Assembly: GCF_905163445.1 (NCBI RefSeq)
Contig: NC_053194.1
Location: forward strand, 13,310,921 to 13,374,920
Source of the DNA: Pararge aegeria
Taxonomy: Eukaryota; Arthropoda; Insecta; Lepidoptera; Nymphalidae
Length of the DNA stretch: 64,000 bases
Direction: 5' to 3'
The translations under genes and the position numbers were made by a program. The number at the start of each line of letters is the position of its first letter. Positions within the stretch are counted from its first letter, which is position 1. Of this stretch, positions 53,803 to 63,091 are shown one piece after another. Below the pieces are notes generated by a model. The model worked only from the letters and a program-made list of their open reading frames with translations. It had not been told where the DNA came from and searched no databases.

Positions 53803-54175
53803 CAAGTGGACCCCCGGTAGTCCGACAAACATTTTGCAGGGCAGTGTCGAACTATCGAATTCGTCGGATTATAGAGTACTGCCTAAGACCCCCTATAGTC
53901 CGGATTTTTTTACAAAAGAGTACCTTGTAATCCGACAAATTACAGATCCAATGATAAGATTCTTTATACATACATATTATATATACATATGTATATATGT
54001 ACTCTGAAATACTAATTATACTTCATTATGTATGTCAAATAATAATCAAAAACTATGAATCAATTATGTAGTTTAAGAAGCATGCAAATATTCATCAATT
54101 TTTTTTTGTTTAACAGTTTAACGGATTACAGGGGGCGCCGGATTAGACAGGGGCCGGACTACCGGGGGTCCACTG
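53803..54175. mobile_element. pogo/Tigger-like MITE with TA target duplication
   Basis: A 373-bp element. Left end CAAGTGGACCCCCGGTAGTC; the right end read on the other strand is CAGTGGACCCCCGGTAGTCC. They match apart from one extra A on the left. TA flanks it at 53801-53802 and 54176-54177. TCCGAC/TCCGG words repeat several times near both ends, as in transposase-binding subterminal repeats. CAGTGGACCCCCGG-type ends plus TA are typical of Tigger-like elements of the Tc1/mariner group. No transposase frame, so it is non-autonomous. Confidence 0.85.
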
Positions 54176-54179
54176 TACT

Positions 54180-54470
54180 TATTTTTAATTTTAGAAAGAT
54201 TCACATTTTTTTGGAGATTTTTCTAACTTACTGATTTCTCTATATCCTAAACAATAGGTACTTGCTGTAATCTTAAGTACATTTGTTTCATTCACCTTGG
54301 TTTCTTCTAATTATTAGCGTTCGCCTTGAATTTTAAAGAGACGTTATGTCACTTTTTGCAGATTAAGTAACTATCCAAGTCAATAGCTAGATAGATATCG
54401 TATGTCAAAGTTATGAATTTGGCCTTTACCTTGGTCTCATAATAATTTTAGCCTGATAGTCGGAGCTTCT
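54180..54470. other. Unassigned stretch
   Basis: Nothing recognised. Confidence 0.4.
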
Positions 54471-54472
54471 AA

Positions 54473-54560
54473 CCCACATTGTAGGCAAGCAGCACGGTGG
54501 GTGTAAGCTCTATATGCAAGTAGAAGAAGTCTAATGAGGCTTATGACGATGATGTTGCAT
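54473..54560 (+). mobile_element. LINE 3' tail fragment
   Basis: ACCCACATTGTAGGCAAGCA, GCACGGTGGGTGTAAGCTCT and a GACGATGATGTT end resemble RTE-type 3' ends. Diverged. Confidence 0.4.
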
Positions 54561-54564
54561 AAAC

Positions 54565-55020
54565 AAATAAAGTTTTTTTATTTCATTCGAGGTATATTCT
54601 GAAAACCAAGTACAAACAAGGACACTTTCAAAATGCATTGTCGTGATAGTGAAACGTTACTTTAACCTATCTCGCCGTCGTATTAGCGGTACCCTCATGT
54701 AGGATTACCGTAAAAACATTAAACGCCAAGTGAATGAGCGCATTGATGCATTCGATAAAACAAATCGTGAGCGGCGGATCTGCGGCACCGACTGTCGCGA
54801 GAGATCCGATCTTAATTAAATGTCTGATTAATGAAATCGCCTTATCGACACGTAACTGGGCTAATGGATGTGATTGAATTTTGTTTGGATCATGTTTGAC
54901 TTGATATCAGGGATTTGTTTGTTTGGTAACGATATCGTGATACAAAGACAAAAAAGACGTAAGAAACATTTCTCTCACTAGCTATATTATGCGGTTTCAC
55001 TTGGCTTATGTACGGTTGGT
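54565..55020. other. Unassigned, candidate regulatory segment
   Basis: 54660-54860 is GC-richer than its surroundings and rich in non-repeat words: TCTCGCCGTCGTATTAGCGG, ATGAGCGCATTGATGCATTC, AGCGGCGGATCTGCGGCACC, TTAATTAAATGTCTGATTAA. TAAT-type homeodomain cores cluster in it. Suggestive of conserved non-coding DNA, not proven. Confidence 0.3.
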
Positions 55021-55021
55021 T

Positions 55022-55082
55022 AGTTTTGATAGTTTAAATTTATGTATTGGTAGGTCCCAAATTACCTACAAAACATGAAATC
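55022..55082 (-). mobile_element. CR1/Jockey-like coding fragment
   Basis: ATGTATTGGTAGGTCCCAAA, then TTACCTACAAAACATGAAAT, is the reverse of the block encoding IPKVILDLPMH. Isolated piece. Confidence 0.45.
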
Positions 55083-55089
55083 ATATACT

Positions 55090-55420
55090 CAACCCAAAAT
55101 GACTTTAGTACCTTTTGTAGACGGTATGCAGTTGTCACTCGTTTATGTCCGTTTCTATTTAGTCGATCGTGTTTGTCTTCTTTTTATTTATTAGGATGTT
55201 ATCTTACAAACAAAATAATATTCTAATTAAGAATACTTTAAGAGCTAAAAGGCTCCTGTTTCTACGAATGATCTGAGGTTATTAATTGACTGTACTCTTA
55301 GCTCTTTTATGCAAAGATGTTTCTGCCACGTTTATTATTTCAACAAGAGTAATGTAACAATAGTGAATGACTAAAGTGTATAGAAACTGAGATATAAGCA
55401 CTTTTAAAAAAAATTATGCT
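55090..55420. other. Unassigned stretch
   Basis: Nothing recognised. Confidence 0.4.
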
Positions 55421-55424
55421 TAAC

Positions 55425-55697
55425 TGAAATCTCGCCTGGTGGTAAGTCATAATGCAGCCTAAGATGGAAACGTGCTCACCTGTTAGGGAGTACGGCAGTT
55501 ATATTAAACCCGTATCTCTGTACTAGGATGCTGAAGAAACGTGCAGCGGCATGTCTTTGTCGGTAGAGTAGCAACTAGCCTCGTCCAAAGCCTCCTACCG
55601 ATCCAGACGAGAGAAAAATCTGAAATTATAAATTCCCAAGTCAAACCCGGGATTTCTATTTTAAAACAGCGCTTACTAATGCACCAGGGAGGTCGGC
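55425..55697 (-). mobile_element. SINE-C copy, nearly full length
   Basis: Minus strand: body end TCTCGCCTGGTGGTAAGTCA, ATGCAGCCTAAGATGGAAAC, GTTAGGGAGTACGGCAGTTA; B box region TCAAACCCGGGATTTCTATT (damaged); head CAGCGCTTACTAATGCACCA. Confidence 0.8.
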
Positions 55698-55699
55698 AA

Positions 55700-56015
55700 C
55701 ATTAATTTAGCAGGCGGGGGTTTTATGGTCAGACACAAGTATAATCTCGTTTTTCATTAATTGAACCTGTACAACACGAAAACATTGCACGTTCGTCTTC
55801 AATTAAAGCTCCGTAGTCACATCGAGCAATTAAACCGTTCCTGGGGCCTTAATTTAGAAATTAGGTTCTTAGCTTAATATATTGCAGGGTTCAGTAATTA
55901 ATGGGCCGGTCCACAGCCCTTCTTGGGGCCGGCCACGGAGTTTATCGTGCCCTTAATACTGATTATGTACTATTTGTAATCTCTTAAGGTGTTTTCGAAG
56001 GCTCTTGCTTTAATA
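55700..56015. other. Unassigned, candidate regulatory segment
   Basis: 55800-55960 is GC-richer with TTCCTGGGGCCTTAATTTAG, TCAGTAATTAATGGGCCGGT and CTTCTTGGGGCCGGCCACGG; not part of the repeat families. TAATTA-type cores are frequent. Confidence 0.3.
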
Positions 56016-56019
56016 AATT

Positions 56020-56265
56020 GACGGCCGATTGGCGCAGTTTGCAGCGACCCTGCTTTCTGAGCCCGTGGTTCGATTCCCACTACTGGAAAATATTTGTGTG
56101 ATGAGCATGAATGTTTTTCAGTGTCTGGGTGTTTATATGTATATTCTAAGTATTTATGTATATAGGAGTAATTCATCAGGCATCTTAGTACCCATAACAT
56201 AAGCTACGCTGACTTTGGGGCTAGATGGCGATGTGTGTATTGTCGTAGTATATTTATTTATTTAT
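56020..56265 (+). mobile_element. SINE-A copy
   Basis: GACGGCCGATTGGCGCAGTT, GACCCTGCTTTCTGAGCCCG (a few bases deleted before the B box), GGTTCGATTCCCACTACTGG, GATGAGCATGAATGTTTTTC and GTCGTAGTATATTTATTTAT. The minus-strand frame at 55970-56200 is antisense to it. Confidence 0.9.
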
Positions 56266-56269
56266 TTAA

Positions 56270-56555
56270 TATACGTTGTAGAATATACTGCAGTCCTGCT
56301 TAGTAAATAAAAAAGGATAAGTTTAATAAACTTGGTTTTATAATCGACTTGTATGTATGTAGTTTTGGATTATAAGAATAATTATTTTAGTTACTTCGTA
56401 ATATGATTCTGTAGGAATTTTAACATCTTTGGGTGGCTTGTGATTGTTTGACTGTATCGTTCTTGTAAAAATATAATGTATATACCAAGGTTAATGTATA
56501 AATAATATAAATACCATACCAAGATTAATGAATATAAAATTCTTCTTTTTTCGTT
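56270..56555. other. Unassigned stretch
   Basis: Two near-copies of ACCAAGGTTAATGTATA / ACCAAGATTAATGAATA near 56485 and 56518. Otherwise nothing. Confidence 0.35.
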
Positions 56556-56559
56556 TCGA

Positions 56560-56730
56560 CACAACGGGTTCCCCGGGCGTCTAACAAAGCCAAGAAGAGG
56601 GTCATGCTGTGGTGGGTTTTAGTTTGGGTATACCCCCTTTTGATGAGGGTCCCACATAACCTCCGTGCTGCCCAAGGGTCGGAGGCAATAAAGCTTTTCC
56701 ACCACGCAAAAAAAAAAAAAGAAAAAGGCC
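56560..56730 (+). mobile_element. CCCGGGCGTCTAACAA retrotransposon 3' end with poly(A)
   Basis: GGGTTCCCCGGGCGTCTAAC, CATGCTGTGGTGGGTTTTAG, CATAACCTCCGTGCTGCCCA and GGAGGCAATAAAGCTTTTCC lead into a run of 13 A. AATAAA before the poly(A) marks a processed RNA 3' end. The 67-codon frame at 56604 is read-through. Confidence 0.6.
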
Positions 56731-56734
56731 CATG

Positions 56735-57392
56735 GATAGCAATTATGATGCGTACATTACAAGAGAAATGTGTACATGGTGTACATAGGTTCGGGATCGG
56801 AGATTGAGTATAACGGAACTCTTGTAAAGACCGAAGTGAATTGTTGGCACAGGCTTGAATAAGTTAATCTATACGTACATTAGTAAGCATGAAATAAGCA
56901 TGAAAATATACTTTGCATTTCCACCTAAATCTAATTATTACATTAGAGCTGCTTAGAAACTTAGATCCTAACACAATGGCATACTGTTTTATTACTATAG
57001 TATAAATAAAGGTATGTTTGGGCACTAAAAAAATGTACATCTTAAGCTATTTTGGAATAAACTTTTTATTCCAAATGGGCTTCAAATTTTCCTCGGATAA
57101 ATCTAAAAGAAAATTCAATAATAACAGAATCGTTTGAACATCAAATGACAAAAATAAAGAATTCGTAGGCAATTCATTAATATAAATTTTCTATTTCATT
57201 GATAATAATTCTTCACGGTTGAAATTTGAGCCTTTGTTTCTAGATTAAAATATCCCAAATTATAATTCAAAAGAATATGTTTTATAAAATAGTTATTAAT
57301 TTGTATCTACTAAGTATTTTTTATTTTTCTACCTTTAAAACCAGGATCAGAACTTTCTAAACTCCTGCTAAACTTTTACATATATATAGCCC
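56735..57392. other. Unassigned stretch
   Basis: Nothing recognised. Confidence 0.4.
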
Positions 57393-57395
57393 ACT

Positions 57396-57650
57396 TGGAT
57401 AGAAGCAGGCGTTACTTTGCGGAAATCCATGATATATTATGAACATTAAGCTCAATTTGCTATAGTCCGCGAAAAGCAGAAAAATCTGTATGATGTAATT
57501 TATAATTTTTCCAATCCTTATACTCGACACTAAACAGATATTCGGCAATGTACTCTCTACGCACGTTTCGCTCTGAAACCGGAGCATCCTCAGGAGAGGT
57601 TGACTTTACAATGAATAATTGTTAAGACCAAATAGCAATTATAGCAAATT
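57396..57650 (+). mobile_element. Foldback/MITE element, left-end copy
   Basis: Starts TTGGATAGAAGCAGGCGTTA, continues GCGGAAATCCATGATATATT and TATAGTCCGCGAAAAGCAGA, TTCGGCAATGTACTCTCTAC, CGTTTCGCTCTGAAACCGGA and GCATCCTCAGGAGAGGTTGA, and breaks off after AAGCTTAATTTTCATAATGT. Its first 80 bases are the reverse complement of the end of the element at 62855-63090, so the intact form has long terminal inverted repeats. Confidence 0.65.
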
Positions 57651-57664
57651 AAGCTTAATTTTCA

Positions 57665-57780
57665 TAATGTAGCCCACTTACCTGAATGGGAGCAGCGTGG
57701 CGGGTCTTTTCTAAAACCATTTCTCTAATGAGAGCTGTGCTCAACAGAGGAAGTTTAATTTGCTGATGGTGATGATGATC
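57665..57780 (+). mobile_element. LINE 3' tail fragment
   Basis: CCACTTACCTGAATGGGAGC, TCTAATGAGAGCTGTGCTCA and a GCTGATGGTGATGATGATC tail: RTE-like 3' end, abutting the foldback copy. Confidence 0.5.
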
Positions 57781-57784
57781 CTAT

Positions 57785-60355
57785 AATGTACAGATAAACA
57801 ATTCATATACTCACATATTTTGTTGGTATTTCAAAAGACATTTTGTTTTTATCAGAGGAATATCTACTACCCAAAAAACCGTATCGTGTAAATAAACATA
57901 TTAAGAACGGAACTGTTTAATTTTAATAATTACCTAAAAAAACAATCGGGGCTTTTGTAATATTATAAACAAAACAAGTAACAAGTAAAATGTGTTGTTA
58001 ATATTGAATAACTGTCTACGTGTTGATCGGATTTGTAAAGGTAAAAGTTTTCTTTGATTCTAATTATTCCTAACGAAGTTTCGAGGACTCTAATTAAGTT
58101 GCTTCTGATCGGCAGACTGTGAAATCTCGTCACAAGAATTCAGACGGCGTTCTGAAAGTAATACCAGTAGTTATTAGCGCAGACAGCCGTGTGATTGTGA
58201 TTATTGAATCGTATTGATAAAATTTTAATGCCGATGTCGATTTCGTAACTGTAATAACGAGGGAATTTATTAAGTTAAAATGTCTTATAATTAAATTCAA
58301 TTATCAAGAAAACCTTGATAAATGAGCACTGAATAAACTTTTCGCCTCTTCAAAGTGTAACCAATATTTTAATATCAAGCTCAAAAGACAAAAAGCCCGC
58401 CATTGAATTCCTACCGTATTAGTTTCTCTAATTATAATTAGTTCAGCAAACAGGTTTTTTCACTTGTCTCCAGATATCATCAACATCTCTTTCAGAATAA
58501 CTTATTATTGGCCTTATACATTTTTTTTTTCCTTTTAGCGTTCAAAATTTGAATTAATTATTTATCAAGACCAGAAAAATAATACGACACATTACATTTC
58601 ATTATTTTAATAAATAGGTTGGTACTTGGTTCCGTATTTTCAGAATGTTGTTTTGTAGGCCACGTTTGCTTAATGAACGAACGTCAAGACGTCGCGTTGC
58701 CCTGATAAGTTTTAATAATTTATCACCACGTCTAGTTTATTTTAGGTGATGTTTGCTTTACCCCTTATTTGTGTAGGCAAGTAAAGGTCTTGGCGTACAA
58801 TATTGCGTCGCCGAGGAATTTAATTTAAATAAATTATGTTGGTAAACTTTTATCGCCTAAACTGTTGGTATACAAGAAAAAAATTGTGGTGTTATTAAAA
58901 TGTAGAAGTAGTTTTAGTATAATAATTCCATATTCAGTATATTAAGTCCAAATTAAGTTAGTATGAAACATTGTCTTTGTAACAAATTTCTTTAGCTATT
59001 TATAGTGGTTAGTCTGACATTGAACTACTCTTAAGGAGCATATTGAGATCAAAAAACATAAGCTGTAAATGTAATAAACGTATCAATATAAGATATTAGG
59101 GTAAACCAGAAAAGCTTGGAATTATATGTATTGAAATAGCACTCAAGAGAAGAGATTAGATTCATTGATGATTTAAAATTCCTACACAATCCAGATCCCA
59201 GAAAACTATTCGGTATAGTTTAAAATATGGCGAGGCATCGACAAAACACTCACGTCGATATAACAACTCAAATTATTTATTAGGATTCCCATCATAACAT
59301 CAAACCAACCCTTGCACAGTAGATGCAAGTCATCAAACCAACTAATACTTAGTTCTAGGTTCAAGCATCATACTTTTTACCATATATAATATATATACCA
59401 TATAAAAACGAGAATTTTGTCTCGTCCACAACTTGAAATCACTCTTATCAAAGATAGCTTTTGAATTACTCGTCTATTTCCAAAATCGGATTATAAATGT
59501 TATTAAACTGATACTTTTGAAATGGACATTGATGTGGACCGACAAGCGATACTATAGTCCAAGAGACATTCTTAGTAAACTCTGGCATTAAATTACACAA
59601 GCGGTCAGGATAGTTTTTTTAACTATACATTACTCAGTCAAATTTTAATATTTTAATCCTTTTGTTACCTGATCAAAGACATCAACAGTACACCATATTC
59701 GTTACAGGGTGCAAGGCGCTTATATGCAAAATTTCGTTAAGATCGGTTCACATGCTAATCTATAGATAAGCAAAGGTAACCAAAGGTAAGTTTTTATGCC
59801 CAGCAGGAACAGCTCCCTGTATTTGTCTGGTAAAAAGTTTAATATCCATTTGCGAGATTTTTTGTTAAAAATCCTATACCCATTACCAAGACAAGCGAGC
59901 TTGCACAATGGTCCACGCATCATAGAGCTGAATGATCATAGCTAAGGGGCTTTGATTTTGCTAAGACTTGAGAAATATTTTAATCTGTTTCTGTTCCTTT
60001 TCACATTAACTTTGACTGAGCGAAACCAAAGTAAACTATATTTTTATATCTACGCTTCAGTATTATAGCTACTTCATTAATAAAATATTGCAACTACTGT
60101 TGCTTGCTTGTTATGAGAGACGGTTACTAACAATAGCTTTAATTTATTTCTTGTATTAAATGCATCGGAATTCTTGCAACCGTCTCTTACTGCACTTGTT
60201 TAAACTGAATCAATAAATTTGTCGGTATGTGCTTGTCACATAAGCCGATTAGGAGCTAAACGGGGATATGTAACGGAACGGCTTGCCCGGTTATTTGAGC
60301 TGTCACGTCATGTACGATTTTACTAACTTAATTTCTTAATCTGTGGTACGTACAG
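57785..60355. other. Long unassigned stretch
   Basis: About 2.5 kb with hardly any recognisable repeats. 58640-58830 (AACGAACGTCAAGACGTCGC; TAATAATTTATCACCACGTC; GTCTTGGCGTACAATATTGC) is GC-richer and non-repetitive. 59695-59760 contains AAAATTTCGTTAAGATCGGT, a Helitron-like phrase. No supported gene. Confidence 0.3.
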
Positions 60356-60358
60356 ATA

Positions 60359-60393
60359 ACTTGAAATCAGATTGATAGAATCTGATTTCAAGT
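60359..60393. repeat. Perfect 15-bp hairpin abutting a SINE
   Basis: Arms 60359-60373 and 60379-60393 (ACTTGAAATCAGATT and complement) with loop GATAG; two bases later SINE-A begins. Confidence 0.85.
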
Positions 60394-60395
60394 TT

Positions 60396-60672
60396 GACGG
60401 CCGAGTGGCGCAGTGGGCAGCGACCCTGCTTTCTGAGTCCAAGGCCGTGGGTTCGATTCCTACAACTGGAGAGTGTTTGTGTGATGAACATGAATGTTTT
60501 TCAGTGTCTGGGTGTTTATCTGTATATTATAAGTATTTATGTGTATTATATTCATAAAAAAATATTCATCAGCTATCTCAGTACCCATAACACAAGCTAC
60601 GCTTACTTTGGGGCTAGATGGCGATGTGTGTATTGTCGTAGTATATTTATATTGATATTAAAAAAAAAAAAT
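60396..60672 (+). mobile_element. SINE-A copy, full length
   Basis: GACGGCCGAGTGGCGCAGTG, CTTTCTGAGTCCAAGGCCGT, GGTTCGATTCCTACAACTGG, GTGATGAACATGAATGTTTT, CCCATAACACAAGCTACGCT and GTCGTAGTATATTTATATTG, then a run of A. Both RNA polymerase III boxes are intact. The frames at 60372 and 60394 run through it. Confidence 0.9.
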
Positions 60673-60744
60673 TATTTCTCTGAAATTAGAAATTAAATGT
60701 AGTTTTCGGTGATGCAACTTGATATTCTTAGTATTTTTTATACC

Positions 60745-60960
60745 AGACTAGCTCTTCATGCGACTTCATCTACGTGTCATATCTCAGAAACCGAAAACCT
60801 AATAGTTTTTGAGTAAACCACTGCCATAGTTTATGCTGAAAGAAGATACAGCCCTAACATCACAATAAGCAAAATTAAACTCATGTGATTGCTGGCACTT
60901 TATTAGGTACGCGCCGCGTAGCGTAGCTACTATGCGCGTGTCGGTCTTTTCTATCTTCAA
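60745..60960 (-). mobile_element. Possible Helitron-like fragment
   Basis: ACCAGACTAGCTCTTCATGC and GACTTCATCTACGTGTCATA resemble the reversed CTAG terminus with a decayed ACGAAGTCGC motif. The rest, including the GC-rich GGTACGCGCCGCGTAGCGTA, is not clearly of the family. Confidence 0.35.
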
Positions 60961-61181
60961 AAGGGTTATCAAAAGTAAAAACTTAGAATGTTTTGAATGT
61001 GTTTATAATTTATATTTTTACATGGTGATTCGTTATGAAATATACTAATGCATACTTCAACATATCTGGTTATTCGGTTACTTATTTGTAGAAACGTGTA
61101 ATTACTTTTAAGTCTATATATTTTGTAAATTCATTAGTTTGTTTTCCAATAAGAGTAAAAAAAAATCAAATATTATAGTAG

Positions 61182-61252
61182 TACCCTCGCCGGGAATCGA
61201 ACCCGGGACCATAAACCACAGCACCCACTTCTGTTTCAGGGATGTCGTCAAA
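61182..61252 (-). mobile_element. SINE-C head fragment
   Basis: Minus strand: CCTCGCCGGGAATCGAACCC (B box) and CCACAGCACCCACTTCTGTT, GGGATGTCGTCA. Body missing. Confidence 0.7.
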
Positions 61253-61254
61253 TA

Positions 61255-61710
61255 ATTTGCATTTTAAGTACTGCATAAAAAGGGGCCCCTTTCTATTACC
61301 ATTTTTCTTCGTATCGTTGTAAAGTGCACCAAATGTTTGGTGACATATCTTTGCAAGACAACCTGTCTTGCTACAAAGCTCTAACTGTAATAAAACACAA
61401 GTACAATTTGACGTGTAACCTACTTACCAACCCGTCAGCATTTTGGTGACATCCAGTGTCCAATTTCAATTGATATTATGTTACATATTAGTTATTTGGA
61501 AAGGCGTTACAGTAGAAGTATTGGGTACAGTTATGACACCATGGTGATTTTGTGGTTACGATTAGCCACTTGGTGTTTCGACATTCTTTTGCTGGCTAGT
61601 AAACTTGTTTATGATTTTAACTAATGCCTACAATTTTAATAGATATCGCCCTTGAAGTTTCGGTTTTATAAATTAATATTTCATATTCAGTTTTAGTAGT
61701 AGTCAAACTT
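61255..61710. other. Unassigned stretch
   Basis: Nothing recognised. Confidence 0.4.
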
Positions 61711-61711
61711 T

Positions 61712-61800
61712 TCAAATTCAAATTGATATTCAAAATTTCTTTATTCATGTAGGCCTACCACAGGCACTTATGAAGCGTTCATACATACATGTTTACATAA
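61712..61800 (-). mobile_element. LINE 3' end, minus strand
   Basis: CAAATTCAAATTGATATTCA, TTTCTTTATTCATGTAGGCC and TACCACAGGCACTTATGAAG: same start as the block at 13670, with a better preserved TTGAATTTGAATTTG-type tail (reversed). Confidence 0.55.
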
Positions 61801-61851
61801 TTGTAAGGGAATGGTGACAGTTTTTGTAACAGATTGTTCAGTGCTACTACC

Positions 61852-62132
61852 ATGCTTATTTCTGCCGCTAAGCAGCATTGTTGCAATGCTGTGTTCCAGT
61901 CTGCAGGGCGTGGGTGCTGGTGTTTTTAAAAATAAAAAAAATAAAGGCACATGGGGCATAACATCTACGCCTTAAGTTGATGGATACAGGGCGGCACGTT
62001 GAAGGACATGTTACTTGCATGCCCTGCGAAGTATTGCTGTGTTTATAGGCGCTGCTTATTCACTTTTTTTTTTATTTCCACTTTCCATCAGGTTAGCCGT
62101 CTGCTTGGTCCATTTATTATTATAAACAAATA
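61852..62132 (+). mobile_element. Repeat 'E' copy with an insertion
   Basis: CTTATTTCTGCCGCTAAGCA, GCAATGCTGTGTTCCAGTCT, ACATCTACGCCTTAAGTTGA, TGCCCTGCGAAGTATTGCTG, GTTTATAGGCGCTGCTTATT and CATCAGGTTAGCCGTCTGCT. An A-rich insert (61925-61945) lies inside it. The most complete copy in the window. Confidence 0.65.
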
Positions 62133-62134
62133 GA

Positions 62135-62330
62135 AAAACAGTCTCGGGCAGGTACTCTTTATTTTCCCAGGCTAAGCAGTAACATAAGTTACTGTAACAT
62201 AAGTGTCTGTCTCTGGAAAACAAAACAATCTTCATTGATCTAGATCGGTTTTGTCGACTCCACCTGTAACAAAAACATTTTTTCGTTACCTAAATTTAAT
62301 TTTATAAAATTACCATTTTACTCCTCGCTG
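62135..62330. other. Unassigned stretch
   Basis: Nothing recognised. Confidence 0.4.
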
Positions 62331-62334
62331 TAGT

Positions 62335-62455
62335 ATTCGGGTTATTTTCGGGAAACAAAGTACACTATATCCGTCTTTAGGATGTTTCTAGCTATCTCTG
62401 TGCTAAGTTTCGCTAAGATCGATGTCGAAAATCGGTAACAAACTCACATAGACAT
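62335..62455 (-). mobile_element. Helitron-like fragment
   Basis: TTCTAGCTATCTCTGTGCTA, AGTTTCGCTAAGATCGATGT and AACAAACTCACATAGACATA fit the pattern of the Helitron-like families at 28135 and 12015. No terminus seen. Confidence 0.4.
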
Positions 62456-62457
62456 AC

Positions 62458-62852
62458 TTATGTATTTATAATATAAGTATTGAAAAATGGTGTTAATATA
62501 AATATTATATTTTTTTCACAGGTTTATACTTATCCTTAAATGGGTATATTAACTAAGCCATCAAAGGTAAACTATCTTTTAAAACTTCGCAATCGTTTAA
62601 CTTTGGTGGCTTAGTTAAGCTTAGCTCTCATCTAAATGGGTATCAACTAAATTGAGTTTTTAAATATAAACTATGAGCGAGGGATTTGAACTACAGGTGA
62701 TAATAACAAACCTTTCAATATTTTAATCCTTTAGGATATAAATTTGTTTAACATCGAATTAACCCTTGCAGTTTTTTAAACGACTAGTTATACCGGTCGT
62801 TTAAAATACTGGTGTAATAATCTTTGCCAATATTCAACTTATACAAAAATTA
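62458..62852. other. Unassigned stretch
   Basis: ATGGGTAT occurs at 62540 and 62636 in related surroundings (GCTTAGTTAA-like words in opposite orientation), possibly an inverted repeat remnant. Confidence 0.3.
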
Positions 62853-63090
62853 AGCTTAATTTGCTATACTCCGAGAAAAGCAGGAGAATCTGTATGGTGT
62901 AATTTATAATTTCTCCAATCCTCATACTCCACACCAAACAGATCTTCGGCAATGTACCTTCTAAGCACGTCGTTAAGTCAAAAAAAAATCTAAAATTTTC
63001 TCTTGCTTTTCGCGAAGTATTAACAAGTTAATCTTAATTTTCATAATATATCATGGAATTCCGCAATGTAACGCCTGCTTCTATCCAATA
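62853..63090 (+). mobile_element. Foldback/MITE element, right-end copy
   Basis: AATTTGCTATACTCCGAGAA, ATCTGTATGGTGTAATTTAT, TTCGGCAATGTACCTTCTAA and, after an internal deletion, TTTTCGCGAAGTATTAACAA, CATAATATATCATGGAATTC and CGCAATGTAACGCCTGCTTC TATCCA. This end is the reverse complement of the start of the copy at 57396, with several mismatches. Confidence 0.65.
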
Positions 63091-63091
63091 T

